Positions 37,518 through 46,515 of a stretch of 64,000 nt of DNA are shown piece by piece. The DNA is taken from contig NZ_CP126889.1 in NCBI RefSeq assembly GCF_030246845.1, positions 1,488,001 to 1,552,000 of the forward strand. Direction: 5' to 3'. This stretch comes from Enhydrobacter sp. (GTDB taxonomy: Bacteria > Pseudomonadota > Alphaproteobacteria > Reyranellales > Reyranellaceae). The stretch's first letter is position 1, and every line of letters begins with the position of its first letter. Both the position numbers and the translations under genes were made by a program. Below the pieces are notes generated by a model. That model saw only the letters and a program-made list of their open reading frames with translations, did no database searches and was not told where the DNA came from.

Positions 37518-38687
37518 CTACTCCCGGCACGCCCATTCGAGCATGCGGCTCATGAAGCCCTCGCACGCCTCGATCTGGGAGGCGAGGATGTACTCGTTGG
37601 GCTGGTGCGCCTGGGCGATGTCACCGGGGCCGCAGACGACGGTCGGCACACCGAGCGTCTTCTTGAAGATGCCGGCCTCGGTGCCGTAGACGACGCTGCC
37701 CACCGTGTTGGAGCCCGACCAGCTCCCGGCCAGCGCCTTCGCCTCGTCGTTGCCCTCGGGCGAGAAGGCGGGCGTAGAGGAGCGCAGCACGGTGTCGATG
37801 GCGGCCGCCGGATGCTTCGCCTTCATTTTGGGCAGCAGCTCCTCCCTGAGCCACTTCTGCGCGCGCTCGCCCAGCTCGTCGATCGGCCGGCCCGGCAGCT
37901 CGCGATAGCCCCACAGCACCTCGCACTCGCGCGCCAGGATGTTGCCGGCGGTGCCGCCCACGATCGTGCCGACATTGAAGGTCGCGGCCGCCGGCATGAA
38001 CTCGCTGTCCCGGGGCGCCTTGGCGTCGAGCTCGTCCTGCACGCGGTTGAGCCAGTGCACGAACTCGCCGGCGAAGTGGATGGCGCTGACGCCGAGATGG
38101 GTCATCGAGGAATGCGCCTCGAAGCCGGTGAACCTAGTGACGTAGATCTGCGCGCCCTTGTGGGCGTGCACGACCGTCATCATGGTCGGCTCGCCGATGA
38201 TGATGGCCCGGGGCCTTGGCACCTCGACGGCCATGCGGGCGGCCAGCGCATGTGCGCCGACGCAGCCCACTTCCTCGTCGTAGGAGAGCGCGAAGTGGAT
38301 CGGCCTCCGAAGCTTCGCCTTCCGGAACTCGGGCAGCCGCGCAAGTGCGATGGCGTAGAACGCCTTCATGTCGCAGGTGCCGCGGCCGTGATACTTGCCG
38401 TCCCTCAGCGTCAGCGTCCACGGATCGGTGTCCCACGGCTGGCCGTCGACCGGCACCACGTCGGTGTGCCCGGAGAGCACGACGCCGCCCTCGACGTCGG
38501 GACCGACCGTGGCGAAGAGATTGGCCTTCTTGCCGTCCTCGCTGGGCACCAGCTTCGATGAGACGCCGTGCCCGCCGAGATACTCCCGGACGTACTCGAT
38601 CAGCGCCAGGTTGGAATTTCGCGAGGTGGTGTCGAACGCCACCAGGCGCCGCAGCATTTCGACGGAATCGACGGTCTCACCGGCCAT
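37518..38687 (-). CDS. argE: Acetylornithine deacetylase
   Basis: This 389-residue M20-family metallohydrolase releases ornithine from N-acetylornithine. Metal-site motifs are VVLSGHTDVVPVDG (His-x-Asp), GTCDMKAFYA, LSYDEEVGCVGAH (catalytic and metal Glu) and GEPTMMTVVHAHKG; the dimerisation lid is in the middle. It ends at a Cys-Arg-Glu tail near 37518, about 180 bp from the CRISPR palindrome. Substrate specificity within M20 is judged from overall similarity and from the arginine genes at 25.7 kb, so another N-acyl amino acid is possible. Confidence 0.88.
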   Translation of the reverse strand: MAGETVDSVEMLRRLVAFDTTSRNSNLALIEYVREYLGGHGVSSKLVPSEDGKKANLFATVGPDVEGGVVLSGHTDVVPVDGQPWDTDPWTLTLRDGKYHGRGTCDMKAFYAIALARLPEFRKAKLRRPIHFALSYDEEVGCVGAHALAARMAVEVPRPRAIIIGEPTMMTVVHAHKGAQIYVTRFTGFEAHSSMTHLGVSAIHFAGEFVHWLNRVQDELDAKAPRDSEFMPAAATFNVGTIVGGTAGNILARECEVLWGYRELPGRPIDELGERAQKWLREELLPKMKAKHPAAAIDTVLRSSTPAFSPEGNDEAKALAGSWSGSNTVGSVVYGTEAGIFKKTLGVPTVVCGPGDIAQAHQPNEYILASQIEACEGFMSRMLEWACRE

Positions 38688-38748
38688 GTCACCCCTTGTC
38701 TGCGAACAAAGTGTCTGCGATCAGAGTCTGCGATCGAACGGACGACCG

Positions 38749-39375
38749 TCAAACAGTCGTGCGGCCGATCATAGTCAGGAATTCGCGGCGCGTCTCGCCA
38801 TTGTCGCGGAAGGCGCCGAGCATGCGGCTGGTGACCATCGCGACGTCGGACTTGTGCACGCCGCGCGTCGTCATGCACTGGTGCGCCGCCTCGATGACGA
38901 CGGCGACGCCGCGCGGCTGCAGCACCTCCTGCAGCGTGTTGGCGATCTGCGCCGTGAGCTTCTCCTGGATCTGCAGGCGATGGGCGTAGGCGTCGACCAC
39001 GCGCGCGAGCTTGCTGATGCCGACGACGCGGCGGTCGGGCAGATAGCCGATATGCGCCTTGCCGATGATCGGCACCATGTGATGCTCGCAATGCGATTCG
39101 AGACGGATGTCGCGCAGCACCACGACCTCGTCGTAGCCCTCGACCTCCTCGAAGGTGCGCTGCAGCATCTCGGCCGGATCCTCGTCGTAGCCGGCGAAGA
39201 ACTCCTCGTAGGCGCGCACGACGCGATCGGGCGTGCCGACCAGGCCCTCGCGGTCGGGATTGTCGCCGGCCCAGCGGATCAGCGTGCGCACGGCCTCCTC
39301 GGCGTCCTCGCGCGACGGGCGGGCGATGCCGGTGGCGAGCGAGACCATGTCGCTCTTCTTCAGGATCCTGTTCAT
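38749..39375 (-). CDS. folE: GTP cyclohydrolase I
   Basis: This 208-residue enzyme opens GTP to dihydroneopterin triphosphate at the start of folate synthesis. Motifs are [21 protein letters not shown] (zinc Cys and His), [14 protein letters not shown] and [13 protein letters not shown], and the second zinc cysteine is in [12 protein letters not shown]. Length is normal. It lies 61 bases after the argE start on the same strand and 28 bases after the apaG stop. Confidence 0.96.
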   Translation of the reverse strand: MNRILKKSDMVSLATGIARPSREDAEEAVRTLIRWAGDNPDREGLVGTPDRVVRAYEEFFAGYDEDPAEMLQRTFEEVEGYDEVVVLRDIRLESHCEHHMVPIIGKAHIGYLPDRRVVGISKLARVVDAYAHRLQIQEKLTAQIANTLQEVLQPRGVAVVIEAAHQCMTTRGVHKSDVAMVTSRMLGAFRDNGETRREFLTMIGRTTV

Positions 39376-39403
39376 TGCCTTCCTCTCCGCTGCCGTCGCG
39401 CCG

Positions 39404-39802
39404 CTAGTTAAGCTGTCGCGACTCGTTTGGCGTGTCGAGCGAGAATGTCGGGATCTCGATGTCGAAATTCTCGCCCGACTCGCTCACCATCTGGTACGTG
39501 CCGCCCATGAAGCCCGACGGCGTGGAGAGCGGAGTGCCGGAAGTATACTCGAACACCTCGCCGGGCCGCAGCCGCGGCGTCTTGCCGACCACGCCCTGGC
39601 CTTTCACTTCCTGGCGCCGGCCCAGCCCATCGGTGATCTTCCAATGCCGGCTGCGCAACTGCACCGTGACATCGCCCTTGTTCTCGATGCGGACCTGATA
39701 GGCCCAGACATATTGCGATTTCGACGGATCCGACTGATCGGGCAGATATTGCGGCCGTACGGTGACGCAAATGGCACGGGTTGTGGCGACGTAGATCGAC
39801 AA
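39404..39802 (-). CDS. apaG: ApaG/DUF525 protein
   Basis: The protein has about 132 residues with the ApaG beta-sandwich: [46 protein letters not shown], the glycine-rich [13 protein letters not shown] and GFMGGTYQM. ApaG-like domains bind small phosphates or proteins; the bacterial role is not settled. The TTG at 39802 is preceded by GAGAGGAG and gives the usual N terminus (SIYVATTR); the ATG at 39835 has no visible ribosome site but cannot be excluded. Confidence 0.85.
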   Translation of the reverse strand: MSIYVATTRAICVTVRPQYLPDQSDPSKSQYVWAYQVRIENKGDVTVQLRSRHWKITDGLGRRQEVKGQGVVGKTPRLRPGEVFEYTSGTPLSTPSGFMGGTYQMVSESGENFDIEIPTFSLDTPNESRQLN

Positions 39803-39922
39803 CGGACTCCTCTCGATCCCCGGGCATGGCGGCATTGGAGATGGGATTTTCCCGCCAAAAGGTCAAATGCCGCAAGCGGTCGCGCCGCCGGTGCGATCAA
39901 GAGCGCGTGCGTCGAATGAGCG

Positions 39923-40402
39923 TCAGATCGGGAACAGCAGACAGGTCGTCGTGCCGTGCGCGAGGAGCTTGCCCGCGGAATCCGTCAGGCGGCCTTCGGC
40001 CGTCGCGATGCGCGAGCCGAGGTTGATGACCTTGCCCTCGGCGCGCACCTCGCCCGTCCTCTCGGTCATGGCGCGCACGTAGTTGATCTTGATCTCGACC
40101 GTGGTGTAGCCGGTGCCGGCCTCGAGCTTCGTATGGATGGAGCAGCCCATCACCGAATCGAGCAGCGTGGCGGCGATGCCGCCATGGACGCTGCCGATCG
40201 GATTGTAGTGATCGAGCACCGGCTCGTAGGCGAAGGTCACGCGCCCGTCCTCCACCTCGTCGATCCAGAAGCCCAGCACCCGGGCGATCGGCGGTGCCGG
40301 CAGGCGTCCCGACCGGATCGCCCGGAACAGGGTCAGGCCGTCCATGCTGCGGGCCCGCTCGACGGGCACCACGCCGAAGCCCGCCTCGGGCATCCTCATC
40401 AT
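39923..40402 (-). CDS. PaaI-family hotdog thioesterase
   Basis: This 159-residue protein has the hotdog-fold motif DHYNPIGSVHGGIAATLLDSVMG, where NPxGxxHGG is the thioesterase signature with the catalytic loop, then TTVEIKINYVRAM. It hydrolyses an acyl-CoA in the cytoplasm; the acyl group is not predictable. The start is the ATG at 40402 behind AAGGAG. It is divergent from a MarR regulator 75 bases away, so that regulator may control it. Confidence 0.85.
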   Translation of the reverse strand: MMRMPEAGFGVVPVERARSMDGLTLFRAIRSGRLPAPPIARVLGFWIDEVEDGRVTFAYEPVLDHYNPIGSVHGGIAATLLDSVMGCSIHTKLEAGTGYTTVEIKINYVRAMTERTGEVRAEGKVINLGSRIATAEGRLTDSAGKLLAHGTTTCLLFPI

Positions 40403-40477
40403 CGCTCTCCTTCTCGATATAGGTGCATATACACATTCCAGCTTGGCCGCGGCAAGAGCCGGCGCTAGTGTCGTGCG

Positions 40478-40918
40478 ATGTCCGGCAAGACGCCGCACCT
40501 TTCGCCCGTCGACTGCACCTGCTTCCGCCTGCGCGGGGCGGCGCGGCGCATGACCGTCATCTACGGCCGTCATCTCGCGCCGACGGGCCTCAGGATCTCG
40601 CAGTTCTCCCTGCTCGGCCTCATCATCGCCGGGGGACCGGTCTCGATCGGCCGGCTGTCCGAGCTGGCGACGACGGACCGCACGACCCTCACCCGCAACC
40701 TGCGGCCGCTGCTGGCCGATGGTCTCGTCGAGCCTGCCGCCGCGTGCGGGCGGCGCCGCGCGTTCGTCGCGACGAAGGCAGGGCGCGCACTCTTCAAGCG
40801 CGCCCTGCCGCTCTGGGCGGCCGCCGAGCAGGAGGTGCGGAAGGCCTTGGGCGCCCGGCTCACGGCCGATCTGCACGGAACCATCGGTCGCTCGATGGAG
40901 CGGCTGGCGCGTCTCTGA
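40478..40918 (+). CDS. MarR-family transcriptional regulator
   Basis: This 146-residue winged-helix repressor has a recognition region VSIGRLSELATTDRTTLTRNLRPL (residues about 52-75) and a basic wing GRRRAFVATKAG. The N terminus has DCTCFRLRGAARRM, a two-cysteine motif seen in a MarR subgroup, which could sense oxidants or thiol-reactive ligands. It is divergent from the thioesterase gene with 75 bp between start codons, the typical layout for autoregulation plus control of the neighbour. Confidence 0.85.
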   Translation: MSGKTPHLSPVDCTCFRLRGAARRMTVIYGRHLAPTGLRISQFSLLGLIIAGGPVSIGRLSELATTDRTTLTRNLRPLLADGLVEPAAACGRRRAFVATKAGRALFKRALPLWAAAEQEVRKALGARLTADLHGTIGRSMERLARL

Positions 40919-40929
40919 ACAGCCAGCTT

Positions 40930-42039
40930 CTACGCGCCGAACATCAGACGCAGGCGCTGCCGGCCCGCCTTCTCGACGCCGCGATGCGCATAGCCGGCGC
41001 ACACCAGCGACGCGACCAGCATGGCGGCCATGATCGCAAGCGAGGCCGCCAGCGAAAGGTCGTCGCGGCTGTCGTGGCCGGCGGCCGAAAGCAGCCGGGT
41101 GGCGACGAACTGCACGAGGCCGTGGAACAGGTAGAGGGAATAGGAGATCTCGCCCAGCCAGACGAGCGGCGCCGCGTTCAGCAGCGCCGCCGCCCGGCCC
41201 TCGTTGGCGACCGCCGCCAGGATCAGCGCCGGAAAGAGCAGGATCGTCACGAAATCGCTGACGCCGAGATGCAGCAGCAGGACGAGGACGGCGACCAGGC
41301 CGACGAGGACCGCGTCCCGGCGCGCGAGCGACATCCACGACCGGCCCTCGAACGCCGTGTAGAGCAGGCTGCCGATCAGGAATTCCGGCATGCAGCGCAG
41401 CAGCGCCAACGGTCCGTCCCATTGGTCGAAGTCGTCATGCGTCATGTCGGCCAGGCCGGCGAGAGCCGCGACCAGGACGAGCGCCAGCACGATCTTGGTC
41501 GACCGGCGGGCGCGCCAGATCCAGGGCAGGGCCAGCGGAAAGCCGAGATAGGCGATGAACTCGATGCTGATCGACCAGGACGGATAGTTCCAGCTCAGCT
41601 CCGAGGCCTTCAATCCCTGCAGCATGAAGAGATTGGCGACCAGCGCCGTCAGCGACCGCGCGCCCTCGATCGCGACAGTCTCGTAGGCGCCGGTGGTGGC
41701 GTATTCGACCATGCGCGACGCCAGCGCCGTCGCAATGAAAAGCGAGAGCACGAAAAGATGCAGCGGATAGAGCCGCGCGACGCGGGCCAGCAGGAAGCGG
41801 CCGTAGGATCCGCGCACCGGCTCGGTGAAGACGCGCCAGTAGACATGCGTCAGCACGAAGCCGCTCAGCATGAAGAAGAGGTCGACGGCGAGATAGCCCT
41901 CGTCCAGCAGATGCGTGAAGCCGTCGGTGCTAAGCGCCGGCAGGTACTGCGCCGCATAGTGATACAGCACCACCCAGAGGGCGGCGATGCCACGCAAGGG
42001 AGTGAGCGACTGAAGCTGACCGGACTGTTGCGAACGCAT
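40930..42039 (-). CDS. Acyltransferase family 3 (OafA/NodX-like) membrane protein
   Basis: This 369-residue protein has about ten hydrophobic segments. The N terminus SLTPLRGIAALWVVLYHY holds the conserved RGxAAxxVxxYH motif with the catalytic histidine; DLFFMLSGFVLTHVY and SISIEFIAYLGFPL are also characteristic. Such enzymes O-acetylate or succinylate surface glycans in the inner membrane. I use the ATG at 42039, because upstream codons look non-coding and lie over the 42.1-kb gap. The stop is 11 bases from that of the MarR gene (convergent). The substrate is unknown. Confidence 0.85.
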   Translation of the reverse strand: MRSQQSGQLQSLTPLRGIAALWVVLYHYAAQYLPALSTDGFTHLLDEGYLAVDLFFMLSGFVLTHVYWRVFTEPVRGSYGRFLLARVARLYPLHLFVLSLFIATALASRMVEYATTGAYETVAIEGARSLTALVANLFMLQGLKASELSWNYPSWSISIEFIAYLGFPLALPWIWRARRSTKIVLALVLVAALAGLADMTHDDFDQWDGPLALLRCMPEFLIGSLLYTAFEGRSWMSLARRDAVLVGLVAVLVLLLHLGVSDFVTILLFPALILAAVANEGRAAALLNAAPLVWLGEISYSLYLFHGLVQFVATRLLSAAGHDSRDDLSLAASLAIMAAMLVASLVCAGYAHRGVEKAGRQRLRLMFGA

Positions 42040-42134
42040 GCCGACGCGGTGTGCGGATGAACGACCGACGGCAAACGCTCGGCTGCGCGCATTCGTTGCG
42101 CGCGCCCAGTGAGGCAATTGAAAGGCGGGACCGC

Positions 42135-42755
42135 CTATTCCCGGCCCGAATGGGCGTCGAAGAAGCCGTACTCGAGTTCCATCGCGCGGCGGTAATTCGC
42201 ACGTACCGTCTCATTGTCCGCGGCATGCCGGTCGAGCAGCGCCTCGAGGCGCGCCGCGAGGGCCTCGAAGCCGGGATCGGCGTAGGTCTTCACCCACTCG
42301 GCATAAAGCGGCGCCACGTCCGTGCGGGCGAGCGTCTGGCCGAGAAAGGCATAGAGCCTCATGCAGGGCGTCATGGCGGCAACCGTCTCGCCGAGCTTGC
42401 CGCATCGCGCCGTGTCGAGCAGGAAATCGACATAGGCGCGCGTGGCCGCGACCGGCACGACGCCCGCGAGCGCGACCTTCCAGCGCTCGGCGTAGCCGCC
42501 GTGGAGCTTGAGCTCGTCCAGCACCGCCGCGATCAGCGCGGCGAAGCCGTAGAGATCCTCGCGCGTCTCGCCATGTGCGAGGCAGAAGGCGTAGGCGCGC
42601 GCGAAGGCCTCGAGAAAATAGGCGTCCTGCGCCACGTAGTCCTTGAAGCTCTCGAGCGGCAGCGAGCCGTCGCCGAGGCCGCGCACGAACGGATGGGCGA
42701 GGATCTTCCGCGCCCAATCGTCGTTGGCCTGCCAGAGAGAGCGGGAGAGCGACAC
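42135..42755 (-). CDS. tenA: TenA/thiaminase II family protein
   Basis: This 206-residue helical protein has HPFVRGLGDGSLPLESFKDYVAQDAYFLEAFARA (residues about 22-55) with the conserved Asp and Tyr of the pyrimidine site, and PCMRLYAFLG with the catalytic cysteine. TenA salvages thiamine breakdown products. The GTG at 42755 is the likely start, 20 bases after the metZ stop on the same strand, so it may be co-transcribed with metZ under the SAM-II riboswitch. Confidence 0.85.
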   Translation of the reverse strand: MSLSRSLWQANDDWARKILAHPFVRGLGDGSLPLESFKDYVAQDAYFLEAFARAYAFCLAHGETREDLYGFAALIAAVLDELKLHGGYAERWKVALAGVVPVAATRAYVDFLLDTARCGKLGETVAAMTPCMRLYAFLGQTLARTDVAPLYAEWVKTYADPGFEALAARLEALLDRHAADNETVRANYRRAMELEYGFFDAHSGRE

Positions 42756-42775
42756 GGAGCGGCCGACCCGGCGCT

Positions 42776-43990
42776 TCAGCCGCCCAGCGCCTGCACGAGG
42801 TCGGCGATGACGTCGTCGGCGTCCTCGAGCCCCACCGAGATGCGGATGGTGCCGTCGCCGATGCCGAGCCTGGCGCGTTCCTCCGCACCGATGCGCAGGT
42901 GCGTGGTGGTGGCCGGATGCGTGACCATGCTCTTCGCATCGCCGAGATTGTTGGAGATGTCGACGAGCTGCAGCCGGTTGAACGCCTCGAATGCCGCCGG
43001 CTTGCCGCCCTCGAGGTCGAAGGCGACGACGCCGCCGCCGGCCGACATCTGCCGCATGGCGAGCTCGTGCTGGGGATGGTCCTTGCGGGCGGGGTAGAGC
43101 ACGCGCGCGACCGCCGGATGCGCGGCCAGCGCCTCGGCCACGCGCGCGGCGTTGGCGCAGTGACGCTCGATCCGCAGGCCCAGCGTCTCCAGGCCCTTCA
43201 CCAGCACCCAGGCGTTGAACGGGCTGAGCGAGGGCCCGGTGTTGCGAATAATGGGCTGCAGCTTGTCGAGGATGAACGCCTTCGAGCCAAGGACCGCGCC
43301 GCCCAGCGTACGGCCCTGGCCGTCGATGTACTTGGTCGCGGAGTGGACGACGACGTCGGCGCCCCATTCGAGCGGCCGCTGCAGGATCGGCGTCGCGAAG
43401 GCGTTGTCGAGCACGACCGCGGCCCCTGCCTTGTGCGCGAGCCCGCACACGGCCTTGATGTCGACGATGTCCAGCATGGGATTGGACGGCGATTCGAACA
43501 GCACGGCCTGGGTCGGCTTCGAGAGCGCCTTCTCCCACGCCGCGAGGTCGCCGCCGTCGACCAGCTCGCCCTCCACACCGTATCTCGGCAGCAGGGTGGA
43601 GACGATGAAATGACAGGAGCCGAAGAGCTGGCGCGCCGCCACGACCCGGTCGCCCGCCTTCAGCAGCGCCAGCAAGGCGTAGAACACTGCCGACATGCCG
43701 GTCGCGGTGGCGCGGCAGGCCTCCGCGCCCTCCAGCGCGGCCAGCCTCTGCTCGAACATCGAGACAGTCGGGTTGCCGAAGCGGGAATACTGGTAGTGGG
43801 CGCTCTCGCCCTTGAAGGTGGCTTCCGCCTCCTCCGCGCTCGCATAGGCATAGCCCGAGGTCAGGAACAGCGCTTCCGACGTCTCGTCGAAGTTCGAGCG
43901 GATCAGCCCGCCCCGGACGGCGCGCGTCTGCGGCCTCCACTTGCTGGTATCGGCCGCCTGTTTCCTCTTGCCCGCGATCGTTCCGTCCAT
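42776..43990 (-). CDS. metZ: O-succinylhomoserine sulfhydrylase
   Basis: This 404-residue Cys/Met-metabolism PLP enzyme makes homocysteine from O-succinylhomoserine and sulfide. Motifs are YSRFGNPTVSMFEQRLAALEGAE, ATATGMSAV, ESPSNPMLDIVDI, VVLDNAFATPILQRPLEWGADVVVHSATKYIDGQGR (PLP lysine in SATKY) and LSPFNAWVLVKGLETL. The family also contains MetB and MetC; alphaproteobacterial genes with this layout are MetZ. The ATG at 43990 is preceded by GAGAG. An intrinsic terminator and a SAM-II aptamer upstream give control by S-adenosylmethionine. Confidence 0.9.
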   Translation of the reverse strand: MDGTIAGKRKQAADTSKWRPQTRAVRGGLIRSNFDETSEALFLTSGYAYASAEEAEATFKGESAHYQYSRFGNPTVSMFEQRLAALEGAEACRATATGMSAVFYALLALLKAGDRVVAARQLFGSCHFIVSTLLPRYGVEGELVDGGDLAAWEKALSKPTQAVLFESPSNPMLDIVDIKAVCGLAHKAGAAVVLDNAFATPILQRPLEWGADVVVHSATKYIDGQGRTLGGAVLGSKAFILDKLQPIIRNTGPSLSPFNAWVLVKGLETLGLRIERHCANAARVAEALAAHPAVARVLYPARKDHPQHELAMRQMSAGGGVVAFDLEGGKPAAFEAFNRLQLVDISNNLGDAKSMVTHPATTTHLRIGAEERARLGIGDGTIRISVGLEDADDVIADLVQALGG

Positions 43991-44006
43991 GTCGCTCTCC
44001 ACAACG

Positions 44007-44040
44007 AAAAACCCCCGACCGGAAAGGGCGGGGGCTTTTT
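44007..44040 (-). terminator. Riboswitch-controlled intrinsic terminator before metZ
   Basis: On the minus strand AAAAAGCCCCCG...CGGGGGTTTTT forms a GC-rich stem (44012-44034) ending in five T, 17 bases before the metZ ATG. Because it lies between the SAM-II aptamer and the gene, it is the likely expression platform. Confidence 0.85.
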
Positions 44041-44054
44041 CGAGCGCTCCGACC

Positions 44055-44105
44055 TTTTAGCGAGGTTTAACGTGGCCGCAAGCCGGTCGGCTCAAATTCC
44101 ACGAT
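44055..44105 (-). promoter_or_regulatory. SAM-II riboswitch aptamer
   Basis: On the minus strand the sequence runs CGTGGAATTTGAGCCG, ACCGGCTTGC, GGCCACGTTAAA, then CGCTAAAA. The CGTGG/CCACG stem, the loop pairing with GCCG/CGGC, the TTGC, and the downstream GCTAAA strand reproduce the SAM-II (metA motif) pseudoknot consensus known from alphaproteobacterial methionine genes. Bound SAM is expected to reduce metZ expression. Confidence 0.9.
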
Positions 44106-44185
44106 GGCAGTCCTCATATAAGCGGTCACGGGCCAAGGCAAGCGTGATCTTGCGGCGCCCGGTCGATTTAGCTAAGTTAGCCAAC

Positions 44186-44443
44186 ATGCGGTATGTCAAC
44201 ACCCACGAGGCCAAGACGCAGCTCTCCAAGCTTATCGCGGCGGTGCGCGCAGGCGAAGAAGTCGTCATCTGCCAGGCCGGCAAGCCTGTCGCACGCCTCG
44301 CCGCCTACGAGCCCGCGCGGAAAAAGCCACGGCTCGGCGCCTGGAAGGACAAGATCGTCTTTCAGCCGGGATGGGATTCGGCCGAGACGGATGCCGAGGT
44401 CGAAGCGATGTTCGACGTGCTCAAGGAAACCGACGGCCGTTGA
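44186..44443 (+). CDS. Phd/YefM-type antitoxin
   Basis: This 85-residue protein begins MRYVNTHEAKTQLSKLIAAV, continues GEEVVICQAGKPVARL and ends in a charged tail, the standard Phd/YefM layout: an N-terminal DNA-binding dimer and a C-terminal toxin-neutralising segment. Its stop overlaps the start of the PIN-domain gene, the usual order of antitoxin then toxin. It probably represses its own promoter in 44106-44185. Confidence 0.9.
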   Translation: MRYVNTHEAKTQLSKLIAAVRAGEEVVICQAGKPVARLAAYEPARKKPRLGAWKDKIVFQPGWDSAETDAEVEAMFDVLKETDGR

Positions 44444-44814
44444 AGCTTCTGATCGATTCCAATGTGCTGATCTGGGCCATCGGACGGCCGACCGAATTGT
44501 CCCACGCCGCGCGACAGGCGTTGCAGGAATCCAACGATCGCTTTGTCAGCATTGCCTCGATGTGGGAGATCGCGACCAAGGTGTCCCTCGGCAAGCTTTC
44601 CTTGCCGGATGATCTCGCGGCGGCGTTGAACACGATTGCGGCGGTCGCATTGCCGATCACACCAGCCCACATCAACCGCGTGCAGCGCCTTCCCTTCCAT
44701 CATCGCGATCCTTTCGACCGCATGCTGGTCGCCCAGGCGATGGAAGAAGGCCTGACAATCGTGACGCGCGACCGCCGTGTCGGTGCTTATGGTGTTCCGG
44801 TGCTGGCGGCCTGA
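44440..44814 (+). CDS. VapC-like PIN-domain toxin
   Basis: This 124-residue ribonuclease toxin has acidic active-site positions in LLIDSNVLIWAIG, ASMWEIATKVSLGKL, HHRDPFDRMLVAQA and VTRDRRVGAYGV. The TTG start at 44440 overlaps the antitoxin stop by four bases, giving translational coupling. The subgroup with HRDPFDR pairs with Phd-type antitoxins. It is convergent with the TPP-enzyme gene, with stops five bases apart. Confidence 0.9.
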   Translation: MKLLIDSNVLIWAIGRPTELSHAARQALQESNDRFVSIASMWEIATKVSLGKLSLPDDLAAALNTIAAVALPITPAHINRVQRLPFHHRDPFDRMLVAQAMEEGLTIVTRDRRVGAYGVPVLAA

Positions 44815-44818
44815 GCCG

Positions 44819-46504
44819 TCAGCGCTGTCGCGCCAGCGCCTGCTCGCGCAGCTTGCTGAGCGTGATGCGCGAGGTCAGCGCCTCCGGATCGACCTTCACA
44901 TGGATGATCGCGGGCTTGCCGGCCGACACGGCGCGCTCGAAGGCCGGCGCGAAATCGGCCGTGCGCGTCACCGTCTCGCCGTGGCCGCCGAAGGCGCGGG
45001 CATAGGCCGCGAAATCCGGGTTCTTGAGCTCGGTGCCGTGCACGCGCGTCGGATACTCACGCTCCTGGTGCATGCGGATGGTGCCGTACATGCCGTTGTC
45101 GACCACCACGATCACGACATTGGCGCCGTGCTGGACCGCCGTGGCGAACTCCTGGCCGTTCATCAGGAAGCAGCCGTCGCCCGCGAACGAGACGACCATG
45201 CGGCCGGGCTGGACGATCTTGGCCGCCACCGCGGCCGGCACGCCGTAGCCCATCGCGCCGCTCGTCGGCGCCAGTTGCGTGCGGAACCCGCGATACTGGA
45301 AGAAGCGGTGCAGGAAGGCCGCGTAGTTGCCCGCGCCGTTGGTGACGATCACGTCGTCGGGCAGGCGTTTGTTCAGCCAAGCGATCACCTCCGTCATGTT
45401 GACGGCGCCGGGCTGCTGGTTGGGCTCGATGTTGGCGAGATAGGCGGCGCGGCCTTGCTCGACATGCGTCTTCCAGCGCGCACCGTCGACCGGCTTCATC
45501 GCCTTGGCCGCCCTCGTGAAATTCGCCATGCCGCTGTTGATCGGCAGTGTCGGCTGGAACACGCGGCCGAGCTCCTCGGCGCCGGCATGGACGTGGACCA
45601 GCTTCTGCCTCGGCACCGGGATGTCGAGCAGTGTATAGCCCGCGGTCGTGGCTTCGCCGAGCCGGGGGCCGATCGCGACGATCAGGTCGCACGCCTTGAT
45701 GCGCTCGGCGAGCGGAGGGCTCGCGCCGACGCCGAGATCGCCGACGAAATTGGGATGACGGTTGTCGAGCAGGTCCTGGTTGCGGAACGCGGTCGTCACC
45801 GGAAGATTGTTCGCCTCGATGAAGGCGCGGATGTCGGCGCAGGCCTCGGCCGTCCAGCCACCGCCACCCAGGATCACCATCGGCTGGCGCGCCGCGTCGA
45901 GAAGCTTGCGCAACGCCGCCATATCCTCCGCCGCCGGAGCGCCGCGCGCGATCTTGTAGGGACCGGCGTCGGCGACCTCGACCTCGTCGGTCAGCATGTC
46001 TTCCGGCAGGGCCAGCACCACCGGCCCGGGCCGGCCGTTCACGGCCCTGTGAAAGGCCTGGCTCACCAGCTCGGGGATGCGCCGCGCATCCTCGATCTGC
46101 GCCACCCACTTGGCCATCTGGCCGAACATGCGGCGGTAGTCGATCTCCTGGAACGCCTCCCGGTCGGCCTGCTCGCGCGCCACTTGGCCCACCAGCAGGA
46201 TCATAGGCGTCGAATCCTGGAAGCCGGTATGGAGGCCGATGCTGGCGTTGGTGGCTCCCGGCCCCCGCGTGACGAAGCAGATGCCCGGCTTCCCGGTGAG
46301 CTTGCCGTAGGCCTCCGCCATGTTTGCGGCGCCGCCTTCCTGCCGGCAGATGACGTAGCGCAGCGAGTTGCGCTGCGCATAGAGCGCGTCCAGGGCCGCG
46401 AGATAGCTTTCGCCAGGTACGCCGAAGACCGTATCGGCGCCATGAATGCGAAGCTGGTCGATCAGGATTTGCGCGCCGCTGCGGCGGGGATAAGAGGTCG
46501 TCAT
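44819..46504 (-). CDS. Thiamine-diphosphate enzyme, acetolactate synthase-like
   Basis: This 561-residue three-domain TPP enzyme has FGVPGESYLAALDAL with a later CRQEGGAANMAEAYGKLTG holding the catalytic glutamate, GPGATNASIGLHTG, and the cofactor motif SFAGDGCFLMNGQEFATA...VVVDNGMYGT (GDG...N). It belongs to the AHAS-like large-subunit family, but no small regulatory subunit gene is near, so it may be a decarboxylase or another carboligase rather than the branched-chain enzyme. The ATG at 46504 was preferred over a start five codons upstream. It follows a NIPSNAP gene by 11 bases. Confidence 0.85.
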   Translation of the reverse strand: MTTSYPRRSGAQILIDQLRIHGADTVFGVPGESYLAALDALYAQRNSLRYVICRQEGGAANMAEAYGKLTGKPGICFVTRGPGATNASIGLHTGFQDSTPMILLVGQVAREQADREAFQEIDYRRMFGQMAKWVAQIEDARRIPELVSQAFHRAVNGRPGPVVLALPEDMLTDEVEVADAGPYKIARGAPAAEDMAALRKLLDAARQPMVILGGGGWTAEACADIRAFIEANNLPVTTAFRNQDLLDNRHPNFVGDLGVGASPPLAERIKACDLIVAIGPRLGEATTAGYTLLDIPVPRQKLVHVHAGAEELGRVFQPTLPINSGMANFTRAAKAMKPVDGARWKTHVEQGRAAYLANIEPNQQPGAVNMTEVIAWLNKRLPDDVIVTNGAGNYAAFLHRFFQYRGFRTQLAPTSGAMGYGVPAAVAAKIVQPGRMVVSFAGDGCFLMNGQEFATAVQHGANVVIVVVDNGMYGTIRMHQEREYPTRVHGTELKNPDFAAYARAFGGHGETVTRTADFAPAFERAVSAGKPAIIHVKVDPEALTSRITLSKLREQALARQR

Positions 46505-46515
46505 GCGCTCTTCCT

